From: Acidobacteriota bacterium
Lineage (GTDB): Bacteria; Acidobacteriota; Terriglobia; Bryobacterales; Bryobacteraceae
DNA: 64,000 nucleotides
Assembly (NCBI GenBank): GCA_025352795.1
Contig: JANXSF010000090.1
Location: forward strand, 1-64,000
Reading direction: 5' to 3'
The notes beneath the pieces are model-generated. The model had not been told where the DNA came from. It made no database searches and worked only from the letters and a program-made list of their open reading frames with translations. Of the stretch, positions 1 to 7,893 are shown in pieces. A program made the position numbers and the translations under genes. Position 1 is the first letter of the stretch. Each line of letters starts with the position of its first letter.

Positions 1-945
1 GGTTATCTTCATGCGGACGACTTGCGGAACTCCGGCGCGGCGCATATTTCGGACCGCCGTTCGCCGGAGGTCGTGAAACTTCAGTTCCGGGACGCCCGCC
101 GACTCGCAAGCCGTAATCCAGGCCCGTCGAAAACTCTTGATGGGCTGGCCGTCGCGATGGAAGACAGCGGTGCCGTCGTTCGATTCCTTCAGTGCCCATT
201 CCAGCCACGTCCGCATGTCGCCATCCAGAATCGGAACGGCGCGGCTGTGACCGCTCTTGGTTTCCGACGCCTTCAATGTGATGAAGGCCTGGTTCCAATC
301 CACTTGGTCCCAATCCCAGGCGAGGAATTCACCGAGCCTGACGCCGGTGTGATAGGCGGTGACGAACAGAGGCTTCAGGAAGTCCGGCAGCGCTTCGAGC
401 AACTTGGAGTATTGCTGATCGGTTAGGAAACCCTGCCGGGCGTTGTCCTCGCGGACCATCGGGAAAAAGGGCAGCGTGACCACTTTCGCTGGGGTGCTCT
501 TCCGGCCCAGATTGAGAGCGATCCGCAAAATCGACAGTTCCCGGTTGCACGTCGTCTCGGTGACGCCATCCGCCTTGCGTTTATCTCGATATGCCTTCAG
601 CTTCGGAGTCGAAAGATTGGCCGCTTTCATGTCACCGAAGTACGGCTTCAGATTAGCCTCGATACACCACCGGAAGACGCGCGTCGTGGTCGGCTTCGCG
701 TTCCCAGCGTCGTAGTGAGCGAGCAAGTCATTTAGCAACTCGCCGCAGGTGATCTTGCCCGCGTCCGAGCCAACGATTTCTCCCCGCGCCTTCTTGCCCA
801 GGATCTGATCGCGGAGCTTCTTCGCATCCTGGATATTTGCAGAGCCCGTGGACTTCTGGACCTGCTTGCCGTCCACCCAGAACGTGACGTACCAGATTCT
901 TCCGCGTTTGACCAGAGTGCCCGTGCCGTAGGAACTTCGCGCCAT
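1..945 (-). CDS. Tyrosine recombinase (phage-type integrase), C-terminus beyond the window
   Basis: The frame is open from an ATG at 945 to the left edge, giving 315 visible residues. The N-terminus (MARSSYGTGTLVKRG) looks like the AP2-like DNA-binding start of phage and island integrases, followed by a SAM-like core-binding region at about 65-150. Catalytic residues seen are Arg203 in HTGVRLGE, Lys230 in ETKSGHSR, and His291/Arg294 in FHDLRRT. The second His/Arg box and the nucleophilic Tyr must lie off the edge, since the window cuts at RMKIT, where GHxT usually follows. The start lies about 110 bp from the 3' end of tRNA-Leu, the usual place for an integrase that uses a tRNA gene as attachment site. 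The element should therefore extend leftward. Whether the gene is intact cannot be judged. Confidence 0.93.
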   Translation of the reverse strand, partial: MARSSYGTGTLVKRGRIWYVTFWVDGKQVQKSTGSANIQDAKKLRDQILGKKARGEIVGSDAGKITCGELLNDLLAHYDAGNAKPTTTRVFRWCIEANLKPYFGDMKAANLSTPKLKAYRDKRKADGVTETTCNRELSILRIALNLGRKSTPAKVVTLPFFPMVREDNARQGFLTDQQYSKLLEALPDFLKPLFVTAYHTGVRLGEFLAWDWDQVDWNQAFITLKASETKSGHSRAVPILDGDMRTWLEWALKESNDGTAVFHRDGQPIKSFRRAWITACESAGVPELKFHDLRRTAVRNMRRAGVPQVVRMKIT

Positions 946-974
946 GGCCGAATCTTATCATGGGTTTTTGCGAA

Positions 975-995
975 ACCGTAGCAAACACCGTAGCA
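975..995. repeat. Tandem 9-mer ACCGTAGCA, candidate integrase arm sites
   Basis: ACCGTAGCA occurs at 975-983 and again at 987-995, a 12-bp period, just upstream of the integrase start and between it and the tRNA 3' end. Short direct repeats spaced about one helical turn apart near an attachment site often bind the N-terminal domain of tyrosine integrases. The repeat is seen; the binding role is inferred. Confidence 0.4.
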
Positions 996-1002
996 GTCCA
1001 TC

Positions 1003-1029
1003 AGAAAAGCGGCTCTTGCGAGCCGCTTT
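1003..1029 (-). terminator. Rho-independent terminator downstream of tRNA-Leu
   Basis: A perfect 10-bp stem (1006-1015 with 1020-1029, arms AAAGCGGCTC and GAGCCGCTTT) has a 4-nt loop and runs into a short T tract when read on the minus strand. It follows the tRNA by 24 bp and separates it from the integrase, so tRNA transcription should not enter the integrase gene. Confidence 0.8.
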
Positions 1030-1053
1030 GTCTCTGTAACTTATTGATTTTAT

Positions 1054-1140
1054 TGGTGCGGATGAGAGGACTTGAACCTCCACTCCCGTGAGGGAACTAG
1101 AACCTGAATCTAGCGCGTCTGCCAATTCCGCCACATCCGC
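1054..1140 (-). tRNA. tRNA-Leu (anticodon CAG), CCA encoded
   Basis: The 7-bp acceptor stem GCGGATG/CATCCGC is perfect. The anticodon stem CTAGA/TCTAG holds loop TTCAGGT, so the anticodon is CAG. The long variable arm (TCCC/GGGA stem) marks a class II tRNA, as expected for leucine. The T loop is TTCAAGT. The 3' end reads A73 followed by an encoded CCA. The gene is intact although an integrase lies immediately downstream, which is usual because integration at a tRNA 3' end restores the sequence. Confidence 0.95.
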
Positions 1141-1159
1141 ATACCACTGTGACCCCTTT

Positions 1160-1188
1160 ATTTTTGCAGTCGTTACACTCATTGTCAA
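1160..1188 (-). promoter_or_regulatory. Sigma70-like promoter of tRNA-Leu
   Basis: On the minus strand, TTGACA (1188-1183) is followed by a 17-nt spacer and AAAAAT (1165-1160). This places the transcription start about 12 bp before the mature tRNA 5' end. The -35 is perfect and the -10 matches 4 of 6 positions. Confidence 0.6.
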
Positions 1189-1454
1189 TTCAAAATGCTG
1201 TATAAATATCTCTAGCACTCCTCTCAATTTGACAAAGATAACAATCTTCCCGAATCACGTGGCATAAATTTAATCTCTTCACTTCTTCCCTTGTTACTCA
1301 TAGTTCTTTCCCTCATTTCACCAAACATACTTTCACCCCCAGTTATATGTGCTATACCTTTTTGTAATTCAGTGTTTACGAGTCTTTCCCTCCATCCAAA
1401 TCTCAGCCAACTGTTGCAAAAGATTCAACTCCCACAAAGTTCAAAAGCAATGGG

Positions 1455-1556
1455 TTACTCCAAGTAAGTGGGTAGCAATGGGCTGATTTTCTATTGACGT
1501 ACTAGTACCCTCATGTTATATTCGACCCACTTACTCAGTAAGGACGTGAGTTACTC
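1455..1556 (+). repeat. TTACTC / AGTAA operator-like repeats around the module promoter
   Basis: TTACT-CCA-AGTAA lies at 1455-1467, CTTACT-C-AGTAAG at 1530-1542 and GAGT-T-ACTC at 1548-1556. In addition, AGTAAGTGGGT (1463-1473) is exactly inverted as ACCCACTTACT (1525-1535), 51 bp away. One set lies upstream of the -35 and the others cover the predicted transcription start. This is the layout expected for a repressor or loop-forming regulator. The repeats are seen; the regulator is unknown. Confidence 0.55.
1494..1522 (+). promoter_or_regulatory. Sigma70-like promoter of the four-gene module
   Basis: TTGACG (1494-1499) is followed by a 17-nt spacer and TATATT (1517-1522), so transcription should begin near 1529. 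The sequence right after the -35 forms the perfect 10-bp palindrome GTACTAGTAC (1499-1508). The 10-mer TTGACGTACT recurs at the promoter of the main T6SS operon (minus strand, 40594-40585). Confidence 0.75.
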
Positions 1557-1586
1557 GAAAAGCTCTTTAAAGCTGGAGGGAAAACT

Positions 1587-4550
1587 GTGGCTGACGACAT
1601 CTGGACTGGGCTGGTCAACGGCGTATTGGCCTTCGGTCATTCCCGCGCTGCAGACCTAACGGAAAATAGCTTTAAAGACACTGGCAAATTTGTCACAACT
1701 TTGGGCGATGGGGCATCAGGCACCACTAAGACCGCCCTGGACAAGTTGAAGGATGACATCAAAGCCCTCAGCGCCGAAGCTACTCCAATCATCGACGCCG
1801 TAAAACCAAAAATCAAAGATGCCGCTGATGCTGTTCAACGATCTGCTACCGATCTGGGAACTGATCCGTTCACCATGGCCGCTGCTGGTCGTATCGCCAC
1901 CGAGTTGGCCAACGTCCTGATTGCCGTCGATGCCGCGTTGCTGATCATCGCCGAGAAACTCTCCAAAAAAGGTACGCCAGATTTTAAACAAGATGTTTTC
2001 GATGGCATTGCGGGAATTGACAAGCCATGGAAAGCGCCGTTTGAGAATCTTGCAGCCGATGCCGGAAAAACGTTGGATGCAATCGGCAAGCAGTTGCTGG
2101 GCGAAGATAAGACCACCAAGAAACTGGGCGATGTAGTCACCTTTGACCGCATCGGCAAAGAGCTCAACATGAGGTTGGTTAAAACCGGCGAACGGGCTCC
2201 AGTGGCTGGTTTTGATGCGTTCAAACTGGACAGTACAGAACTAATCGCGTTCCTCAACTTTAAAGACAAAGCCGTGGTTGGCGTCCGTGTTAAGACCAAG
2301 ATCAAAGCGGGTTTGCGGTCCGATAAATTTCTTGAAAAAATCATCCCCGGAGGCGCACCTTCGTCCGACACGGATTACACCAGCATCAGTCTCGATTCTG
2401 GCAACGGGCTGACCTTTGGCGACGGCAAGAACAAGACTCTAATGCTGCCCGTGCGCTTCGCTTTTCCTGGCGTGGAACTGCGGGAATTCGCTATCGTCGT
2501 TTCCGATCAGGACGGCGAGATCGATATTAAGGCCACTATTGCCGCGAAGATGGGCGACGTCATTGGCTTCGTAGTTGAAGGCGGCGGCGTTGAGATTCAT
2601 TACCGACCGAACCCGGCACCAGGCGAGGATCCGTTCTCTATTGCCCCGCGCTTGCCCGATGCCGCCGGGGTACGTATCAAAGTTGCTGGAGTGCTCACTG
2701 GCGGTGGCTATATTTACCGCAAGGACAAAGAGTACGGCGGCATTCTCGACTTACAATTGCTGAAGATTGGCATCACGGTGATTGCCATTGTCACCACCGA
2801 ACCGTTCTCCTTTGTGGTGGTGATTGCGGTGAAGTTTACGCCGAAGATTGAATTGAGCTTCGGCTTCACACTGAACGGCATCGGCGGCATTCTTGCGGTG
2901 GAGCGCCGCGTCAGCACAGACGAACTGCGCAAGGGTATCCGCGACGGCACAGCGGATACAATCCTTTTTCCAGAAAATCCGATTGATGCCGCGCCAAAGA
3001 TTTTGGACAAGGTTCGTAACATTTTCCCGCTGCAACAGGGCGGATTTGTTGTTGGCCCAATCGCGTTACTGGGCTGGGGTTCGCAAGCGGGTTTTGTGGT
3101 GGCCAAGGTTGGAATTGTACTGAGCCTGCCCGATCCGAAATTAATTCTGTTAGGTGCATTGCAGATCGGCGTGCCCTCTGCTGATATCGATCCCAAGCTG
3201 CGGATCGTGGATCTGCATGCGGAAGTTTACGGTGAGTTCACTCCAGAGTACATGCTGATACTCATCGGGCTGAACAACTCAAAAATCGCCGGTATCTCCA
3301 TCGGCGGTGACATTGGATTGTTTGTGCGTTGGGCGGGTGGGCAGAACTTTGCCTTGACCGTAGGTGGCTTCCATCCAAAGTACACACCGCCACCAGAGCT
3401 CACAGGTCTGCGGCGCATCACCATTGATCTTTCGCCTGTCTCCTTCTTAAAGCTGCACGCCGAAGCTTATTTCGCCATCACCGCCAATTCGCTGCAGTTC
3501 GGCGGTGGTATCACTCTCTCCGCTGAAATTGGACCTGCCAGTGCTGAGGCCTGGCTGAAGATCAATGTACTGTTTGTCTGGTCACCGCGCTTCTACTTTG
3601 AAGCTGATCTGGACATTGGCATCACCATTAAGGTCTTTGGATTTACCCTGTGTGGGGCTCGCTTCCAGGGCATGTTGGAAGGCACCCATCCATGGCGTGC
3701 GCAAGGTTTGGCCACTGTTGATCTGGGCTTCTTCGGGTCCTACGATTTCCATCTTGGACCAGTGGAATGGGGCGAGCGCGATACTTCGTTGCCTCCGGCC
3801 GTTTCACCTCTTTTGCAAGTGCAACAGTCACTGGGCAAGGACGACGCATGGAAAACTCTGCTGCCCGGCAATGGAGATATGTTGGTGATTCTTGTTCGGG
3901 ATGAAACCACTCCGTTGCTGGTTCACCCTCTTGGACTACTGGAAATCAAGCAACAGAATGTTCCGTTAGAAGTACATATTGATCGCATAGGGTCGGCCCC
4001 AGTGACGGCCAATCGCGTGAACTTGGCTGCGCCGATGGTGGGCGGCAGTGCGGCCAAGAGCTTTACCAATTTGACCGAGTTTTTCGCTGCTGGCCACTTT
4101 GTGGAAATGACCAAAGACCAGCAGGTTTCGCGGCCTGACTTCGAAAGCTTTGCCTGCGGAATGAAGATAGCTGCAGCACGGGTTCCACAGCATGGCACGG
4201 CATTGGGCGCGGTATATCGTTGGGAAACGGGCTTCCCTCATGAGTCTGATATGAAAGTGCGCCACAATTTTGATACGTTGACACTAACTTTGCATAACGC
4301 AACTGCACTTCGCGTAAGCGCCGTTGGTGTGGCGGCACGTGAACGTACCAGCCCTTACGAATTAGAGACGGTGGAGGTTATTTCTATACAAGACGCTGGC
4401 CAGGTGATGCTGCGTCATGCCGATGATCTGTCTGCCGTGATCGAATCGCCAAAATTAATCACCACCACAGAGGCCGCCAGAGTTCGCATAGATTTGCAGA
4501 TCAAGGGTGTGACCAACATTGAATTGGTCGCCATGGGAGCAACGCAATGA
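1587..4550 (+). CDS. Large DUF6603-like protein, first gene of the module
   Basis: This 987-aa protein starts at GTG 1587, behind the strong ribosome site GGAGGG (1575-1580). Residues 1-170 are helix-rich and Ala/Lys-rich. The rest is Gly/Ile/Val-rich and predicted to be beta-structured, with the run GIGGILAVERRVSTDELR, then RDGTADTILFPENP and later GPIALLGWGS. That pattern is what I remember of the DUF6603 family, whose function is unknown. There is no signal peptide or clear membrane helix. It overlaps the next gene by 4 bp (ATGA), so translation is coupled. Gene reality is certain; family assignment is moderate and function unknown. Confidence 0.75.
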   Translation: MADDIWTGLVNGVLAFGHSRAADLTENSFKDTGKFVTTLGDGASGTTKTALDKLKDDIKALSAEATPIIDAVKPKIKDAADAVQRSATDLGTDPFTMAAAGRIATELANVLIAVDAALLIIAEKLSKKGTPDFKQDVFDGIAGIDKPWKAPFENLAADAGKTLDAIGKQLLGEDKTTKKLGDVVTFDRIGKELNMRLVKTGERAPVAGFDAFKLDSTELIAFLNFKDKAVVGVRVKTKIKAGLRSDKFLEKIIPGGAPSSDTDYTSISLDSGNGLTFGDGKNKTLMLPVRFAFPGVELREFAIVVSDQDGEIDIKATIAAKMGDVIGFVVEGGGVEIHYRPNPAPGEDPFSIAPRLPDAAGVRIKVAGVLTGGGYIYRKDKEYGGILDLQLLKIGITVIAIVTTEPFSFVVVIAVKFTPKIELSFGFTLNGIGGILAVERRVSTDELRKGIRDGTADTILFPENPIDAAPKILDKVRNIFPLQQGGFVVGPIALLGWGSQAGFVVAKVGIVLSLPDPKLILLGALQIGVPSADIDPKLRIVDLHAEVYGEFTPEYMLILIGLNNSKIAGISIGGDIGLFVRWAGGQNFALTVGGFHPKYTPPPELTGLRRITIDLSPVSFLKLHAEAYFAITANSLQFGGGITLSAEIGPASAEAWLKINVLFVWSPRFYFEADLDIGITIKVFGFTLCGARFQGMLEGTHPWRAQGLATVDLGFFGSYDFHLGPVEWGERDTSLPPAVSPLLQVQQSLGKDDAWKTLLPGNGDMLVILVRDETTPLLVHPLGLLEIKQQNVPLEVHIDRIGSAPVTANRVNLAAPMVGGSAAKSFTNLTEFFAAGHFVEMTKDQQVSRPDFESFACGMKIAAARVPQHGTALGAVYRWETGFPHESDMKVRHNFDTLTLTLHNATALRVSAVGVAARERTSPYELETVEVISIQDAGQVMLRHADDLSAVIESPKLITTTEAARVRIDLQIKGVTNIELVAMGATQ

Positions 4551-7500
4551 GCGGATCATTAACGCAAGTGAAAGGCTTTGTGCAGTCTGAACTGCTGTTG
4601 TTGGCTCCAAAGATTGCTTACACACCAGAGCAAGTAGACCTGGGTCAGTACACTTTTCTGCCTTGGGTCCGCAACGGCATGGCTGCGCAATTGACAGCTC
4701 CTGCTGCAGGGCAACTGCGCGCCAGTTCCTTAGTCAGCTTCAATGTTGAGGATGACAAAGGTGGGACAGCGCCCGTTTCAAAGTTGCTGACATTGCGTGG
4801 GCCCAGTGATGTGTTGGGAGTTGATGCGGCGCAAATCATTTGGCGATATCCTCAGCCCAATTCTTCGAACGCTGAAGAAACTTATGTGGCGCATATCGAA
4901 TTCGATTTACCTGAGTTGCCTTGGTTGTTTACGCCTACTGTTCCTCAAGGAGATCGGCTGGCACCTTGGATAGTGCTTGTCGTAGTGGAGCAGCGATTTT
5001 TCAGGATTGATCAAGGTCCGCCTGGATTGCCCTGGAGGTTAACCACGCGGCTGGGCGAACTGCAGCCTTTGGATGATAGTTGGGCCTGCGCTCATGCACA
5101 GGTACAAGGTGCTCCAAACGCAGCGGGAGCCAATGTTGACGATCGTTTAACCTCTGCTCATGGACCGCAAAATCTGTCACGGATTTTTTGTCCTCGAAAG
5201 CTGGATTCGAATAAGAGCTATGTCGCCTGTCTGGTGCCAGCTTTCGATTGTGGAGTGCGCGCGGGTTTGGGGCTTTCTGGCGGTACGCTGGCTGCAGCAT
5301 GGACACGCGGCAACGGTGACGATGCCACCGAAATTACTTTGCCTGTCTACGATCAATGGCGTTTTTCCATGGCTGGTGCGGGTGACTTTGAATCGTTGGC
5401 ACGCAAGCTGAAGGGCCTGCCCGCGCCCTGGCAAATCGGCAGGCGCGTGATTGATTTTGCTACTCCCCGCGGCGGCATGACGGCTCTTGCAGCAAATGAA
5501 AGCGGACGTGTCCAAGTGTTCCAGTGCGCGTTGACTTCACCTGCTGCATTTCCTGCTGGCCTGGATAAGGGTCCGTGGACAGATTCCAAACGCAATGAGC
5601 TTCGCGAACTGTCTATTGATGGAGACAAGATCGCAGGCGGAGGGAAAGCTGTGCCCGATCTTCCTCGTGTCAGCCCTCGCCTTTATGCGCGATTTCAACG
5701 CGCGCAAAGCCGCATTACAGAATTGAATGATGGTGATTGGTTCCCACAATTAAACACCACGGCCCCGCATCGGGTTGCTGCCGGGTTGGGCACCAGAGTG
5801 GTTCGAAAAGATCAGGAACAATTAATGCAATCCGCCTGGGCTCAGGTGGGGGAAATAGATAAGGCCAATCGTCAATTGGCACAGGCGCAATTCGCACGCT
5901 TCGCCGGGGAACGTTTGCACGTGAATCACTTCAGCAAATTGGCACTGGGTGACCTGGCTCAAGTCACCCGCGGAGTGCAACGCAAACTACGATTGGGCGG
6001 CGATGCACTGACTGTATCTGGCAATGCAACGCGCAGCTTCACGGCCCCTGCGGCACTCTCCTCAGCTTTCAGACGGGCCACGCGACTTCGCGGACCATTG
6101 GCTCGTTTCCTTGGTGGGAACGGCGCAGTGCTTGTGCGAAGCATGGTCGCAAATGCGGATCGCTTTCAGGATTTTCGACGCACCTATAGTGAACCGGATG
6201 GGATTGCCGCACTTTCCTCCGCGACTCTGAATCGCTTTGCGCCAGAGAGCGTAGCGCGGGTGTTGGGTGTACCCGTTGCCAATGCGCTGGCAACGTTGCA
6301 GACTCGCTCTGCCCAGTTGGCGCGACCAACAGTGGCCGATCAAATTCTGCAGCCGGTGGCTACTTGGCGAACTCGTGGTGCAGTGATCGACTTCGGACAA
6401 GTGGGTGCCACACGTTTACTGGACCTGGTAGAAGCAACTCTGCCCACACAAAAAACTTCAGCGCGTTTTGAAGCCCTTACTGGAATTGTTGGTGGATTAA
6501 AGCTAAGCGGCATTGCCGCAGTGCAAACGCAGGTGGACCGAATTTCGCAGCGGGCAGGCTTGCAGTTTACAAGCGCGACTATTCCTGCTGTAGCGTCGAA
6601 TCAGTCCACAACAACCACCGCAACTCTGCCCGCTGGCTCTATCCTGCAACAGCCCCGACCACTGGTGACCGGACCGCGCGCAGGCCTAAGTGTGCAACTC
6701 AACCAGCCGCAACTGGCGGTTGTCACTCCCGCTGCATCCGCAGTGACTGTTCAAGCGATTAGCAACATCCGGTTTAATGCCACTGGCGTAAGCGCCTCCG
6801 CACAGGTAGCCACACTGGTTGGCGATTTTACAGCAGCCATTGGAACTTTGGCACTGCCGCTGACACCGGAATTGCCGCCATTTAAAGCGGCTCGCTCTTC
6901 TATTCTGTTGGAGCTCGATCCGAAGACGACAGTGACCAAACACATGGTGGCAAGGCTTGGAACCACACCATCGTGGATGGCAGTTGACTGGTTTTCTGAC
7001 GGCTTTGTGCAACCAATCATGCAAGCTCCCATCTTCAATCGACCGATGTTTGAAGCGCTTGATTCCTATGATCGCGATTGGTTAGTCCCTGGCCTGGGTG
7101 AGATTCACGAAACGGATTTCGTGACACTCCTGCAAACCAATCCTGTCTTTATCGAAGCATTCCTGGCGGGCCTTTCCGATGAAATGGGTCGGGAACTTTT
7201 GTGGCGCGGATTTCCTACTGATTGCCGTGGTACTTACTTCAAACGCTTCTGGAATGCTCGGCTTGATGAACTATCCACGCCCATTCATCAATTCACCAAA
7301 ACGCCTTTGGGTTCGCACATCAGCGCACAGGCTGGTGGTGCCGCTGGTCGCTTGGTCATGCTGGTTCGTGGTGAAGTGGTCCGTCGTTACCCCAATGCCA
7401 TGCTCTTTGCCTTGCGCCAAATTGGTCTCGATTCCGAACAGCGTCCGACTTTTGCAGAATTGCCCGCGCCAGGCCAGCCCGGCAGTATTCTGTTTCACGT

Positions 7501-7885
7501 CCCATTGAAGCCGGATATTTTGCTCACCGGGTTTCTCCTGACGGCTGACGAAGTGAAGAACGCCGACGCGGGCACGAATCCTTGGTGGTTCTTTATTGGT
7601 GAGCATCCCACGGCACCACGCTTTGGGTTGGACCTGCCAGTGACGCCGAACGTTATCGGAACTATTAAGCGCGATCAAGCCACCTGGGGCTCTTTCGGCC
7701 CATTGCGGCAAGGCCGATTCCTGAATACTTCGGGCAGTTCCGTCATTGTGACTGAACCCGTTTCCGTTGAAACCACGTCATGGAACGCTGCTGCTTTGCA
7801 TGGTGCCGCTGTGGCCCGAGTCTTGCTGCAGGATCCATTCCGCGCCGCATTCCGAGGTTGGAAGTTGATCGCCCCTGCGAGGTAA
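4547..7885 (+). CDS. Conserved large protein of unknown function, second gene of the module
   Basis: This 1112-aa protein starts inside the stop of the preceding gene (ATGA overlap). The N-terminal half carries segments such as LPELPWLFTP, DRLAPWIVLVVVE, ARIFCPRKL-like and LPVYDQWRF. I recognise these from uncharacterised actinobacterial and cyanobacterial proteins but cannot give them a function. Residues of about 680-790 are Thr/Ala/Pro-rich and look like a flexible linker. The C-terminal part is globular, with GLSDEMGRELLWRGFPTD and a WWFFIGEHPTAPRFGLD segment. There is no signal peptide or membrane segment. Its place between two other giant genes suggests a structural or scaffold role in one assembly, which is inference. 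Confidence 0.7.
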   Translation: MSGSLTQVKGFVQSELLLLAPKIAYTPEQVDLGQYTFLPWVRNGMAAQLTAPAAGQLRASSLVSFNVEDDKGGTAPVSKLLTLRGPSDVLGVDAAQIIWRYPQPNSSNAEETYVAHIEFDLPELPWLFTPTVPQGDRLAPWIVLVVVEQRFFRIDQGPPGLPWRLTTRLGELQPLDDSWACAHAQVQGAPNAAGANVDDRLTSAHGPQNLSRIFCPRKLDSNKSYVACLVPAFDCGVRAGLGLSGGTLAAAWTRGNGDDATEITLPVYDQWRFSMAGAGDFESLARKLKGLPAPWQIGRRVIDFATPRGGMTALAANESGRVQVFQCALTSPAAFPAGLDKGPWTDSKRNELRELSIDGDKIAGGGKAVPDLPRVSPRLYARFQRAQSRITELNDGDWFPQLNTTAPHRVAAGLGTRVVRKDQEQLMQSAWAQVGEIDKANRQLAQAQFARFAGERLHVNHFSKLALGDLAQVTRGVQRKLRLGGDALTVSGNATRSFTAPAALSSAFRRATRLRGPLARFLGGNGAVLVRSMVANADRFQDFRRTYSEPDGIAALSSATLNRFAPESVARVLGVPVANALATLQTRSAQLARPTVADQILQPVATWRTRGAVIDFGQVGATRLLDLVEATLPTQKTSARFEALTGIVGGLKLSGIAAVQTQVDRISQRAGLQFTSATIPAVASNQSTTTTATLPAGSILQQPRPLVTGPRAGLSVQLNQPQLAVVTPAASAVTVQAISNIRFNATGVSASAQVATLVGDFTAAIGTLALPLTPELPPFKAARSSILLELDPKTTVTKHMVARLGTTPSWMAVDWFSDGFVQPIMQAPIFNRPMFEALDSYDRDWLVPGLGEIHETDFVTLLQTNPVFIEAFLAGLSDEMGRELLWRGFPTDCRGTYFKRFWNARLDELSTPIHQFTKTPLGSHISAQAGGAAGRLVMLVRGEVVRRYPNAMLFALRQIGLDSEQRPTFAELPAPGQPGSILFHVPLKPDILLTGFLLTADEVKNADAGTNPWWFFIGEHPTAPRFGLDLPVTPNVIGTIKRDQATWGSFGPLRQGRFLNTSGSSVIVTEPVSVETTSWNAAALHGAAVARVLLQDPFRAAFRGWKLIAPAR

Positions 7886-7893
7886 TTAAAACA

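Larger units (their letters stand above)
1141..1586. other. AT-rich intergenic region between tRNA-Leu and the four-gene module
   Basis: No gene is apparent in these 446 bp. The left end holds the tRNA promoter. The right third holds the promoter and repeated TTACTC motifs of the downstream operon. The middle (about 1190-1440) is visibly A+T richer than the flanks and contains nothing recognised. Confidence 0.6.

Noticed and set aside
1054-1140. Disrupted tRNA at the integration site
   Set aside because: All stems pair and the CCA is present, so the tRNA is intact.
7780-7893. N-terminal extension of the 1494-aa protein
   Set aside because: It would overlap the preceding gene by 106 bp with Cys/Arg-rich sequence; ATG 7894 follows directly after the stop.
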